A stretch of DNA of 64,000 bases from Pardosa pseudoannulata (GCA_032207245.1 CM063506.1:22279944-22343943); one strand, 5' to 3'. Positions 27,031-39,665 are shown, numbered from the stretch's first letter. Notes: generated by a model from the sequence alone, not told the origin. A program made the numbers and translations.

Positions 27031-27944
27031 TAATAATTGTCATGTACTCCATGTACTTTAGATTCTATTGAACTTCACAAATCCTTTATAGTATCTAACA
27101 AATGGAGTGAAACTGCCAAACTTTTACCATTAGTATTACCATTTATTGAGAAAATGGTAAGTTGCATATTACGCATTAGAAAAATTATTTTTGCGCTTCA
27201 CGGAATTGAAACACCGATTTTTCTCATTTTCACCGATTTTCTCGATAAATTTAGAATGCCCGAACTCAGTTCGGGCATTCAAAATTTAGCTCATTTGCGT
27301 TGCCCGAATTGAGTTCGGGCATCACAGGCAAGGATAGTACTCAAAAAATCGAAAATATTTTATATTGAATTATTTTTAGGATTTTCAGCAAATTAAAAAA
27401 TAAATTGAAAGATTTCTTGTAGAAAGAACGCCAGTTATATTCCATATTATAGAGTTATATCTGTCATTTACGGGTTGTTTAACTTTAGGTATTTTTCAGA
27501 TAAAATTGTAAGTTTTACTACTATTCATACGATTAAAAAAATCTAGAGCATAAATTTTACATATTTGCTTGTATAAATGTAATGAAAATATTAGGATATT
27601 TTTAATAAATTTTTATATCTAAATGATATTAAAACTGGCATAATAGTTTCTTTTTCCACTTCCAATGATTTTTTAAATAGTTGTTAATACCATTTTTATT
27701 ATGTAATTAATTAAATCTATAGACAATGCATTTTTGATCAGTCGTTGCGGACTGTGATTTATCAAGGTCCGGTATTAATGAAGAAATGTAAAAAATGGTA
27801 ATTTAATAAGCTAAAATCTTTCATTAAAATCTTTTATAGTCACATAAATAGGACTAGAGAGTATTTTCTTCATGAAATGTCTTATAAAACTTCTTTTTCT
27901 TACTCCCAGACACAAGTATCGTGGAATTAGAGTTTCAAAATTCT
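27031..27944. other. Spacer with a pair of GC hairpins
   Basis: AT-rich background. The frame at 27037-27312 has no recognisable domain and crosses the hairpins, so I do not call it a gene. Confidence 0.4.
27254..27322. repeat. Two consecutive GC-rich palindromes
   Basis: The first is a perfect 27-bp palindrome at 27254-27280 with 13-nt arms GAATGCCCGAACT around a single C. The second, at 27301-27321, has 10-nt arms TGCCCGAATT/AGTTCGGGCA with one mismatch. Both share TGCCCGAA...TTCGGGCA. They stand out in an AT-rich region. They could be binding sites for a dimeric factor, transposon subterminal motifs or an RNA hairpin pair. Confidence 0.85.
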
Positions 27945-28567
27945 CTTTGCTATGTGTACGAAAACATGATAGTTAAGCTATAAAGAACATCAGGCTCTTT
28001 ATCCTGAGTTATTGCGTCACAGTGAAATGTCATTAAACAACTAGTACTAGTGTTATGAGTAAGTGAGAGAAATAGGCTATTTGAAAAAAATGTACAATCG
28101 AATACCAATACAAAAAGCACACATTTTTAAAAACAATTTTAAAGAATAAAATTAAAGAGATAACGAAGCGGAAATGAAATTAAGCGAAAACTTTCTTTGC
28201 TTTTATTTGTGAAAAAAATCAATAGGTAAGCAATAAAGACTAACAGATCAGGTTCCCTTATCTGAATTATCTCGTCACTGTGAAATAGTCTTAAACAATT
28301 AGTATTAATATTATGAAAAAGTAAGAGAAATAGCTAATTTAGCGAAAATGTACAATTGGGTACTAATACATAAGTCACAAATTTTTAAAAAGAATTATAA
28401 AGAATAAAATTAATGAGATAATAAAGCTGAAATGAAATTATGCCAAAATCTTCTTTGCCTTTCTTCGTGCGAAAAATCGATAGGTAAGCAATAAAAACTA
28501 ACAGATCAGGTTCTCTAACCTGAATTATCTCTACACTGTGAAATAAATTAATAAACTATTATTAATA

Positions 28568-29345
28568 CAGTGGACTCCGATAATGTGATCGCGGTGAATG
28601 TTATCAATCGCTTATTATTATCGAAATCACTTGGTCCCGATTTTCTCTATTCATTTGTATGTTAAAATTATCTCTTTACGTGATCGTTACATCGGTTAAT
28701 ATTATCAGTTTTCGAACCTCATTTTAACTGGCAAAGGAATATTCACAATCTATTCAGAAGGAACCCATTCTTTTCTTTCCCTTCGCTGTTTGAATTTCCG
28801 AGAATTCTCCTCTTCAAACTAGGAAAATGGGGAATGAACAAAAGAGTGGAGGTTTACACGTTCCTGGAATTTTTCAGAAATACGAACGCCCTGCTGGTGC
28901 TCAATGGTTGTCAGATAAGCAGAAGGCAACACATTCTTATCGGAACTGAGAAGGAGCGTATTCACATTTTTTGTCTTGCTCGCTTACATGCAGCTTGTCG
29001 ATATGGAAGTCAGAAAGCGAAATGATTTAACATTAAAACAAAAGATCGAAACTTTAAATCGTTATGACAGAATTGATTATGATTACGAACAATTTATCAA
29101 TGAACTTCTTCGGAAAAGTTGTAAACAGTCAACTATTGATCATCTTTTTAATTATGTATACAATTGTTATTTTTCAAAGGATAATATACATTACATAAAT
29201 ATAAGGAGTATTTTTTCATTTTGTTTAGAAATTTAGTACGTGTGAATTAAAAAGGGGGGAGGGTAAATTTATCTAATTTTGCATTTCGTTTATTGTTATC
29301 AAAATCATGGTGTCCCAAACTGATCACATTAAGCGGAGTCCACTG
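28568..29345 (+). mobile_element. pogo/Tigger-like element, deletion derivative (778 bp)
   Basis: The left end CAGTGGACTCCGATAATGTG and the right end reverse-complemented CAGTGGACTCCGCTTAATGT share the first 12 bases and remain alignable beyond. TA flanks both sides (28566-28567, 29346-29347). The CAGTG...TIR and TA target are typical of Tigger/pogo elements. The neighbouring tandem units show the uninterrupted target, proving a clean insertion. The interior retains transposase pieces only. Confidence 0.9.
29003..29170 (+). pseudogene. Tigger-like transposase remnant (N- and C-terminal pieces fused)
   Basis: The frame from ATG 29003 begins MEVRKRNDLTLKQKIETLNR, resembling the CENP-B-type helix-turn-helix start of pogo/Tigger transposases (K-R-x-x-LTxxxKxxLL). 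Within about 35 codons it passes to NELLRKSCKQSTIDHLF, similar to the usual end of such proteins (QTTI-D-FF). The whole DDE catalytic domain between them is missing, consistent with internal deletion. The assignment rests on these short motifs. Confidence 0.6.
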
Positions 29346-29500
29346 TATTATGAACAAATAAGAGAAATAGCCAATTTATCGAAAATGTGCAATTGGGTAC
29401 AATTAAAGAGATAATGTAATTAATAAGATTAATATGATAATGTAATAAGAGTAAAATTAAAGAGATTAACATTGAAGCGGAAATAAAAGTAGGCCAAAAA

Positions 29501-30975
29501 CTTTCTTTAATTTATATTAATCTTCTTTAATTAATGTTTAATTTTTATGAAAGTAACAAATTAAGGTCTTAATGTTATTTTTTGTACATTTCAATTTAAT
29601 GCAATATGTTTATAAAGCTGTGCAAAAATTATAATAATTTCAATATTATGAAAGTTATAATAACCTCACTAATTTCACTAATTCTCTATAAGTATATAAA
29701 CCTTTACGGCCTCCTTTAGTTCTGCCTAATTTAAAAGTGTATTAGAATAGTAAAATTCTTTATAGTAAAATTTAATAAAAAACAAAATCTCGCACATATT
29801 TTTACCATTAATTTCTGAAAATTCAAATATTACTAAATATTACCTTAATATATATATATATACTAATTTATATATATATACATAATATATATATTTATGT
29901 ATAATATATGTGTATATATGTGTGAGTATATTTAGTTTTAAAAACAAACTGTCTGGGTGTAACTTTTGAAATAAGAGTTCGTTGGTCTACCGACTGGCTT
30001 CTTCAGATAACAGTAAGAGTTTAGTCTCGAAACCTAGCCTAAAATGTGAAGTATGTAAATAGCGCCAAGTTTCTTGCCGTCTTGTAGTGGCATCAAAGTA
30101 AGATGTTTTCTCAGAAAAGCGTGTAGGCGCCAAACAATTGACACAGCCTTTAGTCTCCTTAGCATCCAGATAACAGAGACGATCAATTTCGTTTTGTTTC
30201 ATGCGATACAAACTCCAAAACTAACACTCTCAGTCAATCGCCGGCACCATAGTTTATATTAAATCTTCGATAAGATTGCCTAATGACGCTCTTTAGGTTT
30301 TTCGCCAACAGGATTACGGTTCTTTCGCCAAGTACGTAACGTGGGAGGTTTGCGATGACAGATGGAAATGGAAAATTGTCTGTTTTTTTAAGTGAGCGTG
30401 TTGTAACAGCAAGCTAGAAACATAGTGCTTCCCACCCCACCCCTCTTCTTTACCACACTTGTTCTTCGCGCTACATGGAAGCTTTTTAGATTTAAAATCT
30501 TCCTTTTAACAACCTGTTTTCTATTCATCATAAAATAACGTCATAAAAGATCCGAAAAAAATCTCTTATTGAATGAACTTTTTACAAGTTCTTTAATTTA
30601 ACTTTAAAAAGTACTTCGTTTTGTTATTACAAGTAGTATATTTAATACGGCAACGTAAAAAGTACAGAAAAATCAAGTTCAATTGCACGTAACATTCGAA
30701 ATATGCATTGTAGAAACTTCATTTTTATATCAAATTAAAATAAACGATTCTTTTAAATTCTGCAAACCGAAACTTAAGAGGTATTTGACGTTTACAATCA
30801 CAAATAATTAAATTAAGTATATTTATAAATTGAATAATTTCATTAATTACCCTACGTCATGCTATGATATGAAATGTAATACTCATATTAATTGAGGTAC
30901 ACAGAATAAAAGATAATTAGATTCTAATTGTAATAATAAACTAGTTTCTAGGACACGAATATTCATACATTTTTC
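29501..30975. other. Spacer with short TA tract
   Basis: A TA/TATG-rich stretch lies at 29845-29930. The segment 29950-30460 is less AT-rich but holds no domain or element end I recognise; the overlapping frames at 29987-30262 are on opposite strands and look like chance. Confidence 0.4.
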
Positions 30976-31837
30976 AATGATAAAATCCACATGATACAAG
31001 CGGCATATAGGTTTGTTGACGAGCTATAAGTTTTAGGACAAATTCATTTCTACTTTGCGTCTGACGATATCAAAACCCCATTGAATTTTCACTAACCATA
31101 TTGTAATACACAATAACACAAAAATAAGTATATTGGCGTTAATTCTTCACTCTTCCGTACAGACACGAAATTTGCAAAATTTAAGAAAATCTCAAAGTGG
31201 GAAATTGGAAATAGTCCTTTTTTTTACTAAATAAAAGGTAGAGCTTGAACACACAGAAAAAACCCATCCTAACTAAAATTTCGTAACCACGTCCATACAG
31301 AAGGATTTTGATCTTTTTCAATGTCTTTATTTCAGACGTTTTATCCTCATATCTAAAATATGCTTTCTTTCGTTGAAGTAGGTATTCCTAATTATGGAAT
31401 TTTGTCAAAATGTGTACCAAATATAAGAGAATAACCTTTAGGCCGCGGAATATTCTCAGTCACGTTTTCCTTTCCTAGAGCAGAAACAATGTCCTGCTAC
31501 AGAAGATATGATCTTCAGTAGCATACCAGTAGTCAGACCTCCCTAGGAAAAAGGCAACACATCTCTTATATCATAAACGCCCAAAGAATTAAAAAAAAGA
31601 TTTTCGACTTTATCACTGACTGAAAACAATTTTTTATTGAAAGGAAACTAAATAGAATAAATGCATATTATTGAGCGATGGTAGAATAAGTATGTAAATG
31701 TTTTCAAATCATAAAATTAAAACTTTAAGTTTTCTGATAAAATGAAAAGAATATAAAGTATTCAGAATGATATTAGACATAAAGAAATATTTTTAATGAT
31801 TATTCAGTTACAAACATTGATTTCAACAAATACGGGT

Positions 31838-32007
31838 TTAGGTTGGTTGGAGTGCTACGGTCTAATTTTTGCAACACGAAGGTTAATGAGACCGGGATCT
31901 ACAGCTTAAAGCCGATTCCGAACGACTACGAATGTCCATGCTACAGTGGGATTTGAACCCACGAACTCCGGTACCGAAGGTTAGCACTATAACCCATCAT
32001 TTTTCGG
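31838..32007 (-). mobile_element. SINE2 with 10-bp target duplication
   Basis: It is flanked by AAATACGGGT at 31828-31837 and again at 32008-32017. On the minus strand: tRNA-like head with GGGTTCAAATCCCACTG, AATCGGC body and a CTCCAACCAACC tail. It interrupts an LR copy, so it is younger than the LR array. Confidence 0.93.
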
Positions 32008-32146
32008 AAATACGGGTGTAAATCCTTGTTGAAGAATGATGACCGCTCAGATAAGATATTACACATCGGATTTTGTTGGTTGTAATTCAACTTCTGGAGA
32101 TGACTGATTTAGTGTGGGCTAATCTTTGATATTGGTGTTCATGACT

Positions 32147-32282
32147 ACGAATACCACTGCAGGCATGGATGTTCGTACATACTCTGATTCCACTTGAAAT
32201 CTGTAAGTCAACTTAAAGTAGTAGATCCCAGTCTTAGCACTTTGAAAAAAGTAGACCGTAGCGCCCCAAACCAAAACCAGAA
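32147..32282 (+). mobile_element. SINE2 fragment, plus strand
   Basis: It has the GCATGGATGTTCGTA block, a CCCAGTC block and an AAAAAAGTAGACCGTAGCGC block ending CCCCAAACCAAAACCA. The tRNA-like head is degraded or missing. Confidence 0.82.
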
Positions 32283-33160
32283 ATACACTTCTTGCCTGAA
32301 TGTTTGTTGCTGTGTGGAATTTATTTTTCTTTATTTTTTATTTAAATATTCTTTCCTGTCTAATTAGATCTCGTGTACTATATCGTAAATGCTTCACACT
32401 AACTAGCAAAATTCACTGTACACGTACATATTACAAAATTAGTAATGTAATATCATTTATAGAACTATCAAATTTCTACTTTGTCAATATCAAAGGTTTA
32501 GAATTTTCTGCATCTGTAATGTAATGTGCCGTAACACGAAAGTGCGGAATTTAAATAAAAGATCAGTTTGACTGTTTTAAACTGTCGTAAACAAACAGAA
32601 ATAAAATTTGAAGTTAAATATAAACTAGTACATGTTTAAAAATTAAAGCAATGCTGTTTATTTCTTTATAGTAAAAAAATGTGGAATGTGCACAAAATAT
32701 TTTTAACTTGAATTTCGTGACCACATTTATGTAAGAGGAATTTATTCTTTTATCAATAGCCCTCAAAGGCTTAAAATATTCTTTTTTTTAAATTTATTTT
32801 AGTATTTTCTTCGTTTCTATCTTTTCGATATGAAATATTTCCTCTCGTTGAAGTTGGTAATTATAGAGTCTTTACAATCGGTACTGCATTTAAGAAAATG
32901 ACCATATAAGAAACCGCTTATAAGAAATAACCGAGGTATATTCTCAGTCAGTGTTCTCCATTTCCAGAATATTACGGACCAATAACTTTTACCAGGCCTG
33001 TTGAGATAACACAAAGAATAAGACACCAGATACAAACGAGCGAAGACTTACCCTTTTGCAGAATATTTATTAACAGTACTATTTTTGATAAAGAACAATC
33101 TGGTGAAGCAAATAAAACAAATTAATATCAATCTGAAGTCTTCACATACTTATGAAACTG

Positions 33161-33300
33161 TTGGAGCAACTCTCTGCCTCTGATAATACTATCCGTTCAG
33201 ATGAAAATGTTGGAGCAACTCCCTGTCTCTGATAATGCTATCTGTTCAGATGAAAATGGTAGAGCAACTCCCTGCCTCTAATAAAGCTATCTGTTCGCTC
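33161..33300. repeat. 49-bp minisatellite, three units
   Basis: The unit begins TTGGAGCAACTCCCTG and ends TTCAGATGAAAATG. There are two full units plus a third that leads into CTGTTCGCTCC. The sister array at 35332 has five units. Confidence 0.93.
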
Positions 33301-33954
33301 CGTCTTGGCCTGATTTTTCTCTGGAGGGGCCTTCAAATCTACTGAACAAAACCCAATGACTACTGTTACCAGGGCCAAAGAAGACTGACGCTCGTTAGCA
33401 ACCCATCTTTCCAATGGTGTCAAAGGGGGGGGGACTGACATCGCTTTCATCCATTGGTCAGTCTCTCGCGCTGGCGTTCTGGCGTTGACCAGTAGTGTAA
33501 CTCATTGTTACACAGAACAAAAACAGTATGTTGCTACAGAAGGTTATATCTCTGGAACTGAACTGGAACAGGTACGGTGGGTTTTTACTGTGTTGTTAGG
33601 ATGCATAAAGCAGTCGGACTACTTCCAAAGTTCATAGAACAAGTATTTATTTACAATACATTGAAATTATTTGCATGAAAAAATCATCATTTGATGAACC
33701 TCAGATTTGAGACCATCACCAACCGAAATTCATGGAAGAGCGGTCTCAGAAAAAACTGTCATAATCAAACCTTAGGTTGCATTTTCTTCGGCCCATTGGA
33801 AAAGAGGTCAACTCTCTGGAGAGAGAAGTTTCTCTGTCCCAAGGCACTCTGTGATCTCCCCCTCTTCTCTCTGTCTGTCGCTTTCACAGGACTCCAACCT
33901 TCGTTGTTGTTGTTGACTTATGCTACTTGGTGAAACCAAGCACGATTTAGCCGG

Positions 33955-34266
33955 AGGATACTCGTGTTAAGGCAAAGGGGTGAGCCTTTCTTTTTATAAC
34001 GAGCAGAACAAGGGTGAAAGTACTACTTATGCTTAAGTGGAGCTTCGTAATTTTGAAGCAGGGACCAAGCAGAAGATCTATAGACTTGACCTGCTACCAC
34101 CAGAGGTATTGATTGAGAACTTGGAGGATATTTTAACTACGAACATATTTTACGTGTCCCAGTCACCTTTAACGAACACAAAGGATCTTAGACCGGCTTT
34201 GGTTCCGAACCCACAACCTCTCAGCTACGAGATCGTTGCCTTTACCGACTGAGCTACTGCGGCTCC
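33955..34266 (-). mobile_element. SINE1, near full length, minus strand
   Basis: The reverse complement starts GGGAGCCGCAGTAGCTCAGT (A-box region) and continues with GGTTGTGGGTTCGGAACC (B-box region). It ends with a CTCACCCCTTTGCCTTAACAC tail. At about 312 bp it is one of the best copies for defining the family. The inner stretch GTTCGTTAAAGGTGACTGGG contains the TTAA used as a MITE target at 20667. Confidence 0.92.
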
Positions 34267-34657
34267 CAACCTTCGTAATCAGATCCGCTGGAAAAATCGT
34301 CATCTTCAGAAAATTCTCTTCCCACACCTTTGTCTTAGAGTTTCGTCGATCTTTTCACAACCATAACCGAAAAATATTAATTCCGGATACTTTATGAACC
34401 CAGTTGACAGGTGGCTCCCATATTCCAGGAACACAAGGTGGAGGGGTCAAAAGGTCGATAATCTGATATCAGGACGGGCTCAAGTGTTATAAACATTGAT
34501 CTTGAATCTAAAACTGTACAGTAATCAATAACGATAGTTTAAGCACAATGCCGCTTTATCAATTCCCTATATAATAGTTAGAAGTGGTCAAGAGTTGGGC
34601 GCAATACCACACTGGAGAAAATTTCTCGCTACGTTTTTGGTGCAATTGTCTGGTTAA

Positions 34658-35211
34658 CGTATCCGTCTACGTCCGGAGAACTTTTTTCTTTAAACATAAA
34701 AATTATTGCATTTTTTACATTTTTAGATTTATTTTTTATATTATCATAAAGAATTGCTCTTAAAAAATTATTCCTGGAGAAGTTTTTATAAAATTTCTAA
34801 TAAATAAAGAAAATTTAGTAAAAAAATCGGGTTTTTTCAAAAGGTCTAATTTTTTAATAAATTATTTCAATATTTTTTAATACAACACAATTCTTATATA
34901 CTGGACTAGTGAATCACCTAAAATCTTTGTTTAGTTTACATTTTGTAAAAGATTTTGGTCCTTCAAAATCATACACATTGAATTTTTAGCGAATTTTCAT
35001 TACGTTTATATCTAACTGAGTGTAGCATCATTAAAAATTATCCAAATTTAAAGCTTTTAGATCATTCACTAGTAAATACTATCAAAAGCATTCATAATAA
35101 TTTTCCACAAAATATTTTAAGAACTTTTTGAGAAATGACATTTAAAGTTTTACCATTTTATTAAAAATACCGTTCTGAGAAAAACGCATTTGAAGTTTAG
35201 GAAAGTAACAG
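34658..35211. other. AT-rich spacer between the duplicated blocks
   Basis: Unique AT-rich sequence present once between the two direct copies. No gene or element seen. Confidence 0.5.
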
Positions 35212-35331
35212 CGAAGACTTACCCTTTTGCAGCATTTTTACTTACAGTACTATATTTGATGAAGAACAATCAGGGGAAGCAAATAAAACAATTAAGTATT
35301 AATCTGGAGTCTTCACATACTTATGAAACTG

Positions 35332-35570
35332 TTGGAGCAACTCCCTTCCTCTCATAATACTATCTGTTCAGATGAAAATGTTGGAGCAACTTCCCTGTCT
35401 CTCATAATACTATCTGTTCAGATGAAAATGTTGGAGCAACTGCCTGCCTCGGATAATATTATCTGTTCAGATGAAAATGGTGGAACAACTCCCTGCCTCG
35501 GATAATATTATCTGTTCAGATGAAAATGGTGGAGCAACTCCCTACCTCTAATTAAGCTATCTGTTCGCTC
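35332..35570. repeat. 49-bp minisatellite, five units
   Basis: Same unit as at 33161. Units 3 and 4 share the CTCGGATAATATTATC variant, pointing to a recent duplication of neighbouring units in this copy only. Confidence 0.93.
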
Positions 35571-36226
35571 CATCTTTGCCTGCTTTTTCTCTGAAGGGGG
35601 CCTTCAAATCTACCAAACAAACCAGATGACTACTCTTCCCAGGGCCAAAGACGACTGACCCACGTTAGCAACCCCTCTTTCCAATGGGGTCAAAGGAAGG
35701 GGCACTGACATCGCTTTCATACATCGGTCAGTCTCCCAGTTGCGTTGTCCAGTAAATGTAACTCATTGTTACACAGAACAAAAACAGTATGTTGCTAAAG
35801 AAGGTTATATCTCTAGAACTGAACTGGAACAGGTACGATGGGTTTTTTTCTGTGTTGTTAGGGTGCATAAAGCAGTCAGACTGCCTCCAAAGTTAATAGA
35901 AGAAGTGTTTATTTACAAAACATTTAAATTATTTAAATGAAAGAAAATCACATCATTTAATGAACCTCAGATCCGTGACCATCATCAATCGAAATTCATG
36001 GAAGAGAGGTCTCAGAAAAAACTGTCATAATCAAACCTTAGGTTTCATTTTCTTCGGCCCATTGGAATAGAGGTCAACTCCCTGGAGAGAGAAGTTTCTC
36101 TCTCCCAGGGCACACTGTGATCTCCCCCTCTTCTCTCTGTCTGTCGTTTTCACAGGACTCCAACCTTCATTGTTGTTGACTTATGCTACTTGGTGAAACC
36201 AAGAACGATTTAGCATTAGGCTACTC

Positions 36227-36566
36227 GTGTTAAGGCCTTTCTCTAAGGCTCGTGTTAAGGTCGTGTTAAGGTTTAAAGAGGTGAGCCTTTCTTTTTATAA
36301 CGAGCAGAACAAGGGTGAAAGTACTACTTATGCTTAAGTGGGGCTTCGTAATTTTGAAACAGGGACCAAGCAGAAGAGCTATAGACTTGGCCTACCACCG
36401 CCAGAGGTATTGATTGAGAACTTAGAGGATATCGTGGCCACGAATATATTTTACTTGCCCCAGTCATCTTTAACGAACACAGAGGATCTTAGGCCGACTG
36501 GGGTTCCGAACCCGCAAACTCTCAGCTACAAGATCGTTGCCTTTACCGACTGAGCTACCGTGGCTT
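36227..36566 (-). mobile_element. SINE1 within duplication copy 2
   Basis: Counterpart of 33955-34266, with the head at 36566 (GCCACGGTAGCTCAGTCGG on the minus strand). Near its tail, GCTCGTGTTAAGG is locally triplicated. Confidence 0.92.
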
Positions 36567-38106
36567 CCAACCTTCGTAATCAGATCCGCTGGAAAAATCA
36601 ACATCTTCAGAAAATTCTCTTCTCCCACCTTTGTCTTAGAGTTTCGTCGATCAATCTTTTCACAACCATAACCGAAAAATATTAAGTCCGGATACTTTAT
36701 GAACTCAGTTGCCAGATGGCTCCCATTTCTCAGGAACACAAGGTGGAGGGGTCAAAAGGTCAATAATCTGATATCAGACGGCTCAAGTGTTATAAACATT
36801 GATCTTGAATCTAAAATTCTACAGTAATCAATAATGATAGTTTTGGCACAATGCCGCTTTATCAATTCCATAGATAATAGTTAGAAGTGGTCAAGAGTTG
36901 GGAGCAATACCACAGTGGAGAACAATTTCCCTCTACGTTTTTTTTTTCTCTTGAGAGGAGGTGGTGCAATTGTCTGGTTAAATTTAACAGCACGGGCTCA
37001 AGAGTCAATGAGCTTGCTCAGACAGATATTTTACAGTTTTCTCGGCTCTGTCACCAAACAGAATAAATGTATAGACTTGGTATACATTTTTAAATCAAAA
37101 AAATTATTATTGTTAGTTCTAATTAAGTATGTAACATGTTTTTGGCATAATGAAATATTATCAGTGATTATATAATTATAAATATTTTGTCAAATACACC
37201 AAATTTACTTGTTAACTAACATTGATATCATCAAATGCGGATTTATATCTTTAATGACAGAAGATAACCAAGCCCTTAAGATACTGCCTCTCAGCCCCGG
37301 ATTTTGGTCGTGTTAAGCCCTCTTCTGGCAGGAATGTTTGTAGATGTTTGGAATTATTTTCTCAGTATAGGTCCCTGTCTCACTAGATCTCATGTAACAT
37401 ATTGTGGCATTTCTTACATGTCAAAATTACATGTTGAAGAAAATGAGAGATTTCGAGCATTTTTCCATGATAAAATTCACAGGATAAAATTTCTTTGTAT
37501 CTGTCAATATCAAAGGTGAAGATTTTGCCTTAACTGCAACGTAATATTTGTAGCACAAAAAGAGATGCATTAAAATAAAGGTCACCAACAAATTTTGAAC
37601 TGCATTAAACAAACATGGTAAAGCAAATCTTAATAAAATCTCAACTATATGTCAAAATTAAAATAATCCTATTTATTGTTTCATAATAAAAAAAAAGATT
37701 GAAACGTGTAAAAAAATTTAACTTAAATTTCGTAACCACATTCTTGCAATCGGAATTTATTTCTTTTTGAATAGCTTTATTTTATTTTGGACGCTTCAAA
37801 AGTTTAAAGGTTTTACTCCGCCCCCATTCTCTCGATATCTGAAATATTTTCTCCCGTTGAAGTGTGTATTTCTAATTATGGAGTCTTGTCACATTCGTAC
37901 TGCCTATAAGAAAATACCCATTAAATCGTGGAATATTCCCAGTCACGTTCTCCTCTTTCCTGAATAGAAACAATGTTCTGCTACAGATGAGATGATCTCT
38001 TGGGGTCCCCAGGAAAAGAAAACACATCTCTTTCATCTAGGACAATAAGAGAATTTAGTATTTTGGCTTTTTCTGAATTTATCATCGGTTTCAAACAAAT
38101 ATTGTA

Positions 38107-38439
38107 TTTGAAAATATACTAAGTAATAAAATGCTCCATTTGTTATTATGGTTTATTTTATATATGCATTATGGTTTACTCTATGGAAAGAGGTCAGATC
38201 AAATAAACCATTCATAAAATCTTTTTAAAATAGAAACACTTTAAATACTTATAATTTTGTGTTGAAGTTAAAAACATATTTAATAGTGATTTAAGAATAG
38301 TATAAGATATACAAAAAGCGGAATAAACGAAAGGGTTCAATCGTATTATCAACTCTTTATGCAAATAAATAGATTAATGTCACATAAAATTAAATTGCTA
38401 ATTTATAAAACTTTCATTAGACCTATTATCACATATGCA

Positions 38440-38483
<44 letters not shown>

Positions 38484-39665
38484 TAAATCGTAAAGACTAA
38501 GAATTCCTGAAAACTATTGAAAGGATTTGAAAATATACTAAGTAATAAAACGCTCCATTTGTTATTATGGTTTATTTTATATATGCATTATGGTTTATTT
38601 ATCAAAAGAGGTCAGATAAAATAATCCATTCATATATTTTTTTAAATAGAAACGATTATAATAATTATAATTTTGTGTTGAAGTTAAAGGAATGGTTAAA
38701 AATAATTTTTGAATAGTATAACATATACATAAAGCGAAATAAGCGAAAGAGTTCAAGCGGAGTCAAACTCTTTATGCAAATAAATAGATTAATGTCACAT
38801 AAAATTAAATTGCTAATTTATAAAACTTTCATTAGACCTATTATCACATATGCAGAATATATATATACATTAAATCGTAAAGACTAAGAATTCCTGAAAA
38901 CTATTGAAAGGATTTGAAAATATACTAAGTAATAAAACGCTCCATTTGTTATTATGGTTTATTTTATATATGCATTATCGTTTACTCTATGGAAAGAGGT
39001 CAGATCAAATAAACCATTCATAAAATCTTTTTAAAATAGAAACACTTTAAATACTTATAATTTTGTGTTGAAGTTAAAAAAAATATTTAATAGTGATTTA
39101 AGAATAGTATAAGATATACAAAAAGCGGAATAAACGAAAGGGTTCAATCGTATTATCAACTCTTTATGCAAATAAATAGATTAATGTCACATAAAATTAA
39201 ATTGCTAATTTATAATACTTTCATTAGACCTACTATCGCATATGCAGAAGAAAACATATACATTAAACCGTAAAGACTAAGAATGCCTAAAAACTATTGA
39301 AATGATTTGAAAATATACTAAGTAATAAAATGCTCCATTTGTTATTATGGTTTATTGTTATATACATTATTGTTTACTCTATCAAAATAGGTCAGATAAA
39401 ATAATCCAATCATATATTTTTTTAAATAGAAACGATTATAATAATTATAATTTTGTGTTGAAGTTAAAAGAATGGTTAAAAATAATTTTTGAATAGTATA
39501 ACATATACATAAAGCGGAATAAGCGAAAGAGTTCAAGCATGGAATCAAACTCTTTATGCAATTAAGGACTTGTTTAACAATAGATTAATATCACATAGAA
39601 CTAAACTGCTAATTTATAAAAATTTCATTAGATCTATTATCACATATGCAGAAGAAACATAGACA
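38107..39665 (+). repeat. Four-unit higher-order tandem array carrying RT fragments
   Basis: TTTGAAAATATACTAAG begins units at 38107, 38526, 38913 and 39306 (lengths 419, 387, 393 and about 360 up to a MITE). Units 1 and 3 share one set of variants (AAAGAGGTCAGATCAAATAAAC), units 2 and 4 another (AGATAAAATAATCCA), so the array is two AB dimers. The first half of each unit resembles an LR block. The second half encodes a reverse-transcriptase C-terminal fragment (RLMSHKIKLLIYKTFIRPII then TYAE). Unit 1 has an added (TA)n at 38443-38480. Confidence 0.9.

Larger units (their letters stand above)
27945..29500. repeat. 258-bp tandem array (three units)
   Basis: The block CACTGTGAAAT with its TCAGGTT...CTGAATTATCTC lead recurs at 28023, 28281 and 28539, giving a period of exactly 258. 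Each unit also has the GAGAAATAG block, a GAATAAAATTAA block and a GATAGGTAAGCAATAAA block. The third unit is interrupted by the Tigger-like element at 28568-29345 and resumes at 29346. Units are diverged by point changes. No coding potential. Confidence 0.88.
33041..34657. repeat. Direct segmental duplication, copy 1
   Basis: It is colinear with 35212-36981, from CGAAGACTTACCCTTTTGCA to GTGCAATTGTCTGGTTAA. It contains, in order, a 49-bp minisatellite (three units), a CTCCGTCTTGGCCTG block, a GGACTCCAACCTTCGTTG block and an inverted SINE1. Both copies hold the SINE1 at the same place, so the SINE was there before duplication. The copies differ by scattered substitutions and indels. Confidence 0.93.
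35212..36981. repeat. Direct segmental duplication, copy 2
   Basis: The second copy of 33041-34657, longer mainly because the minisatellite has five units, a CTCGTGTTAAGG stretch is locally repeated (36225-36275), and a T-rich/GAGAGGAGG stretch is added near 36940-36960. The short frames in it have direct counterparts in copy 1 but no recognisable domain. Confidence 0.93.

Noticed and set aside
27037..27312. 91-codon plus-strand frame
   Set aside because: It starts at the edge of the mariner, crosses the GC palindromes and has no domain or codon bias that I can see.
27945..29500. CRISPR-like array
   Set aside because: The repeats are 258-bp units without short direct repeats and unique spacers, and the genome is eukaryotic.
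38107..39665. Satellite or centromeric repeat
   Set aside because: Only four units, and they carry reverse-transcriptase fragments and a local repeat block; a local amplification is a better reading.
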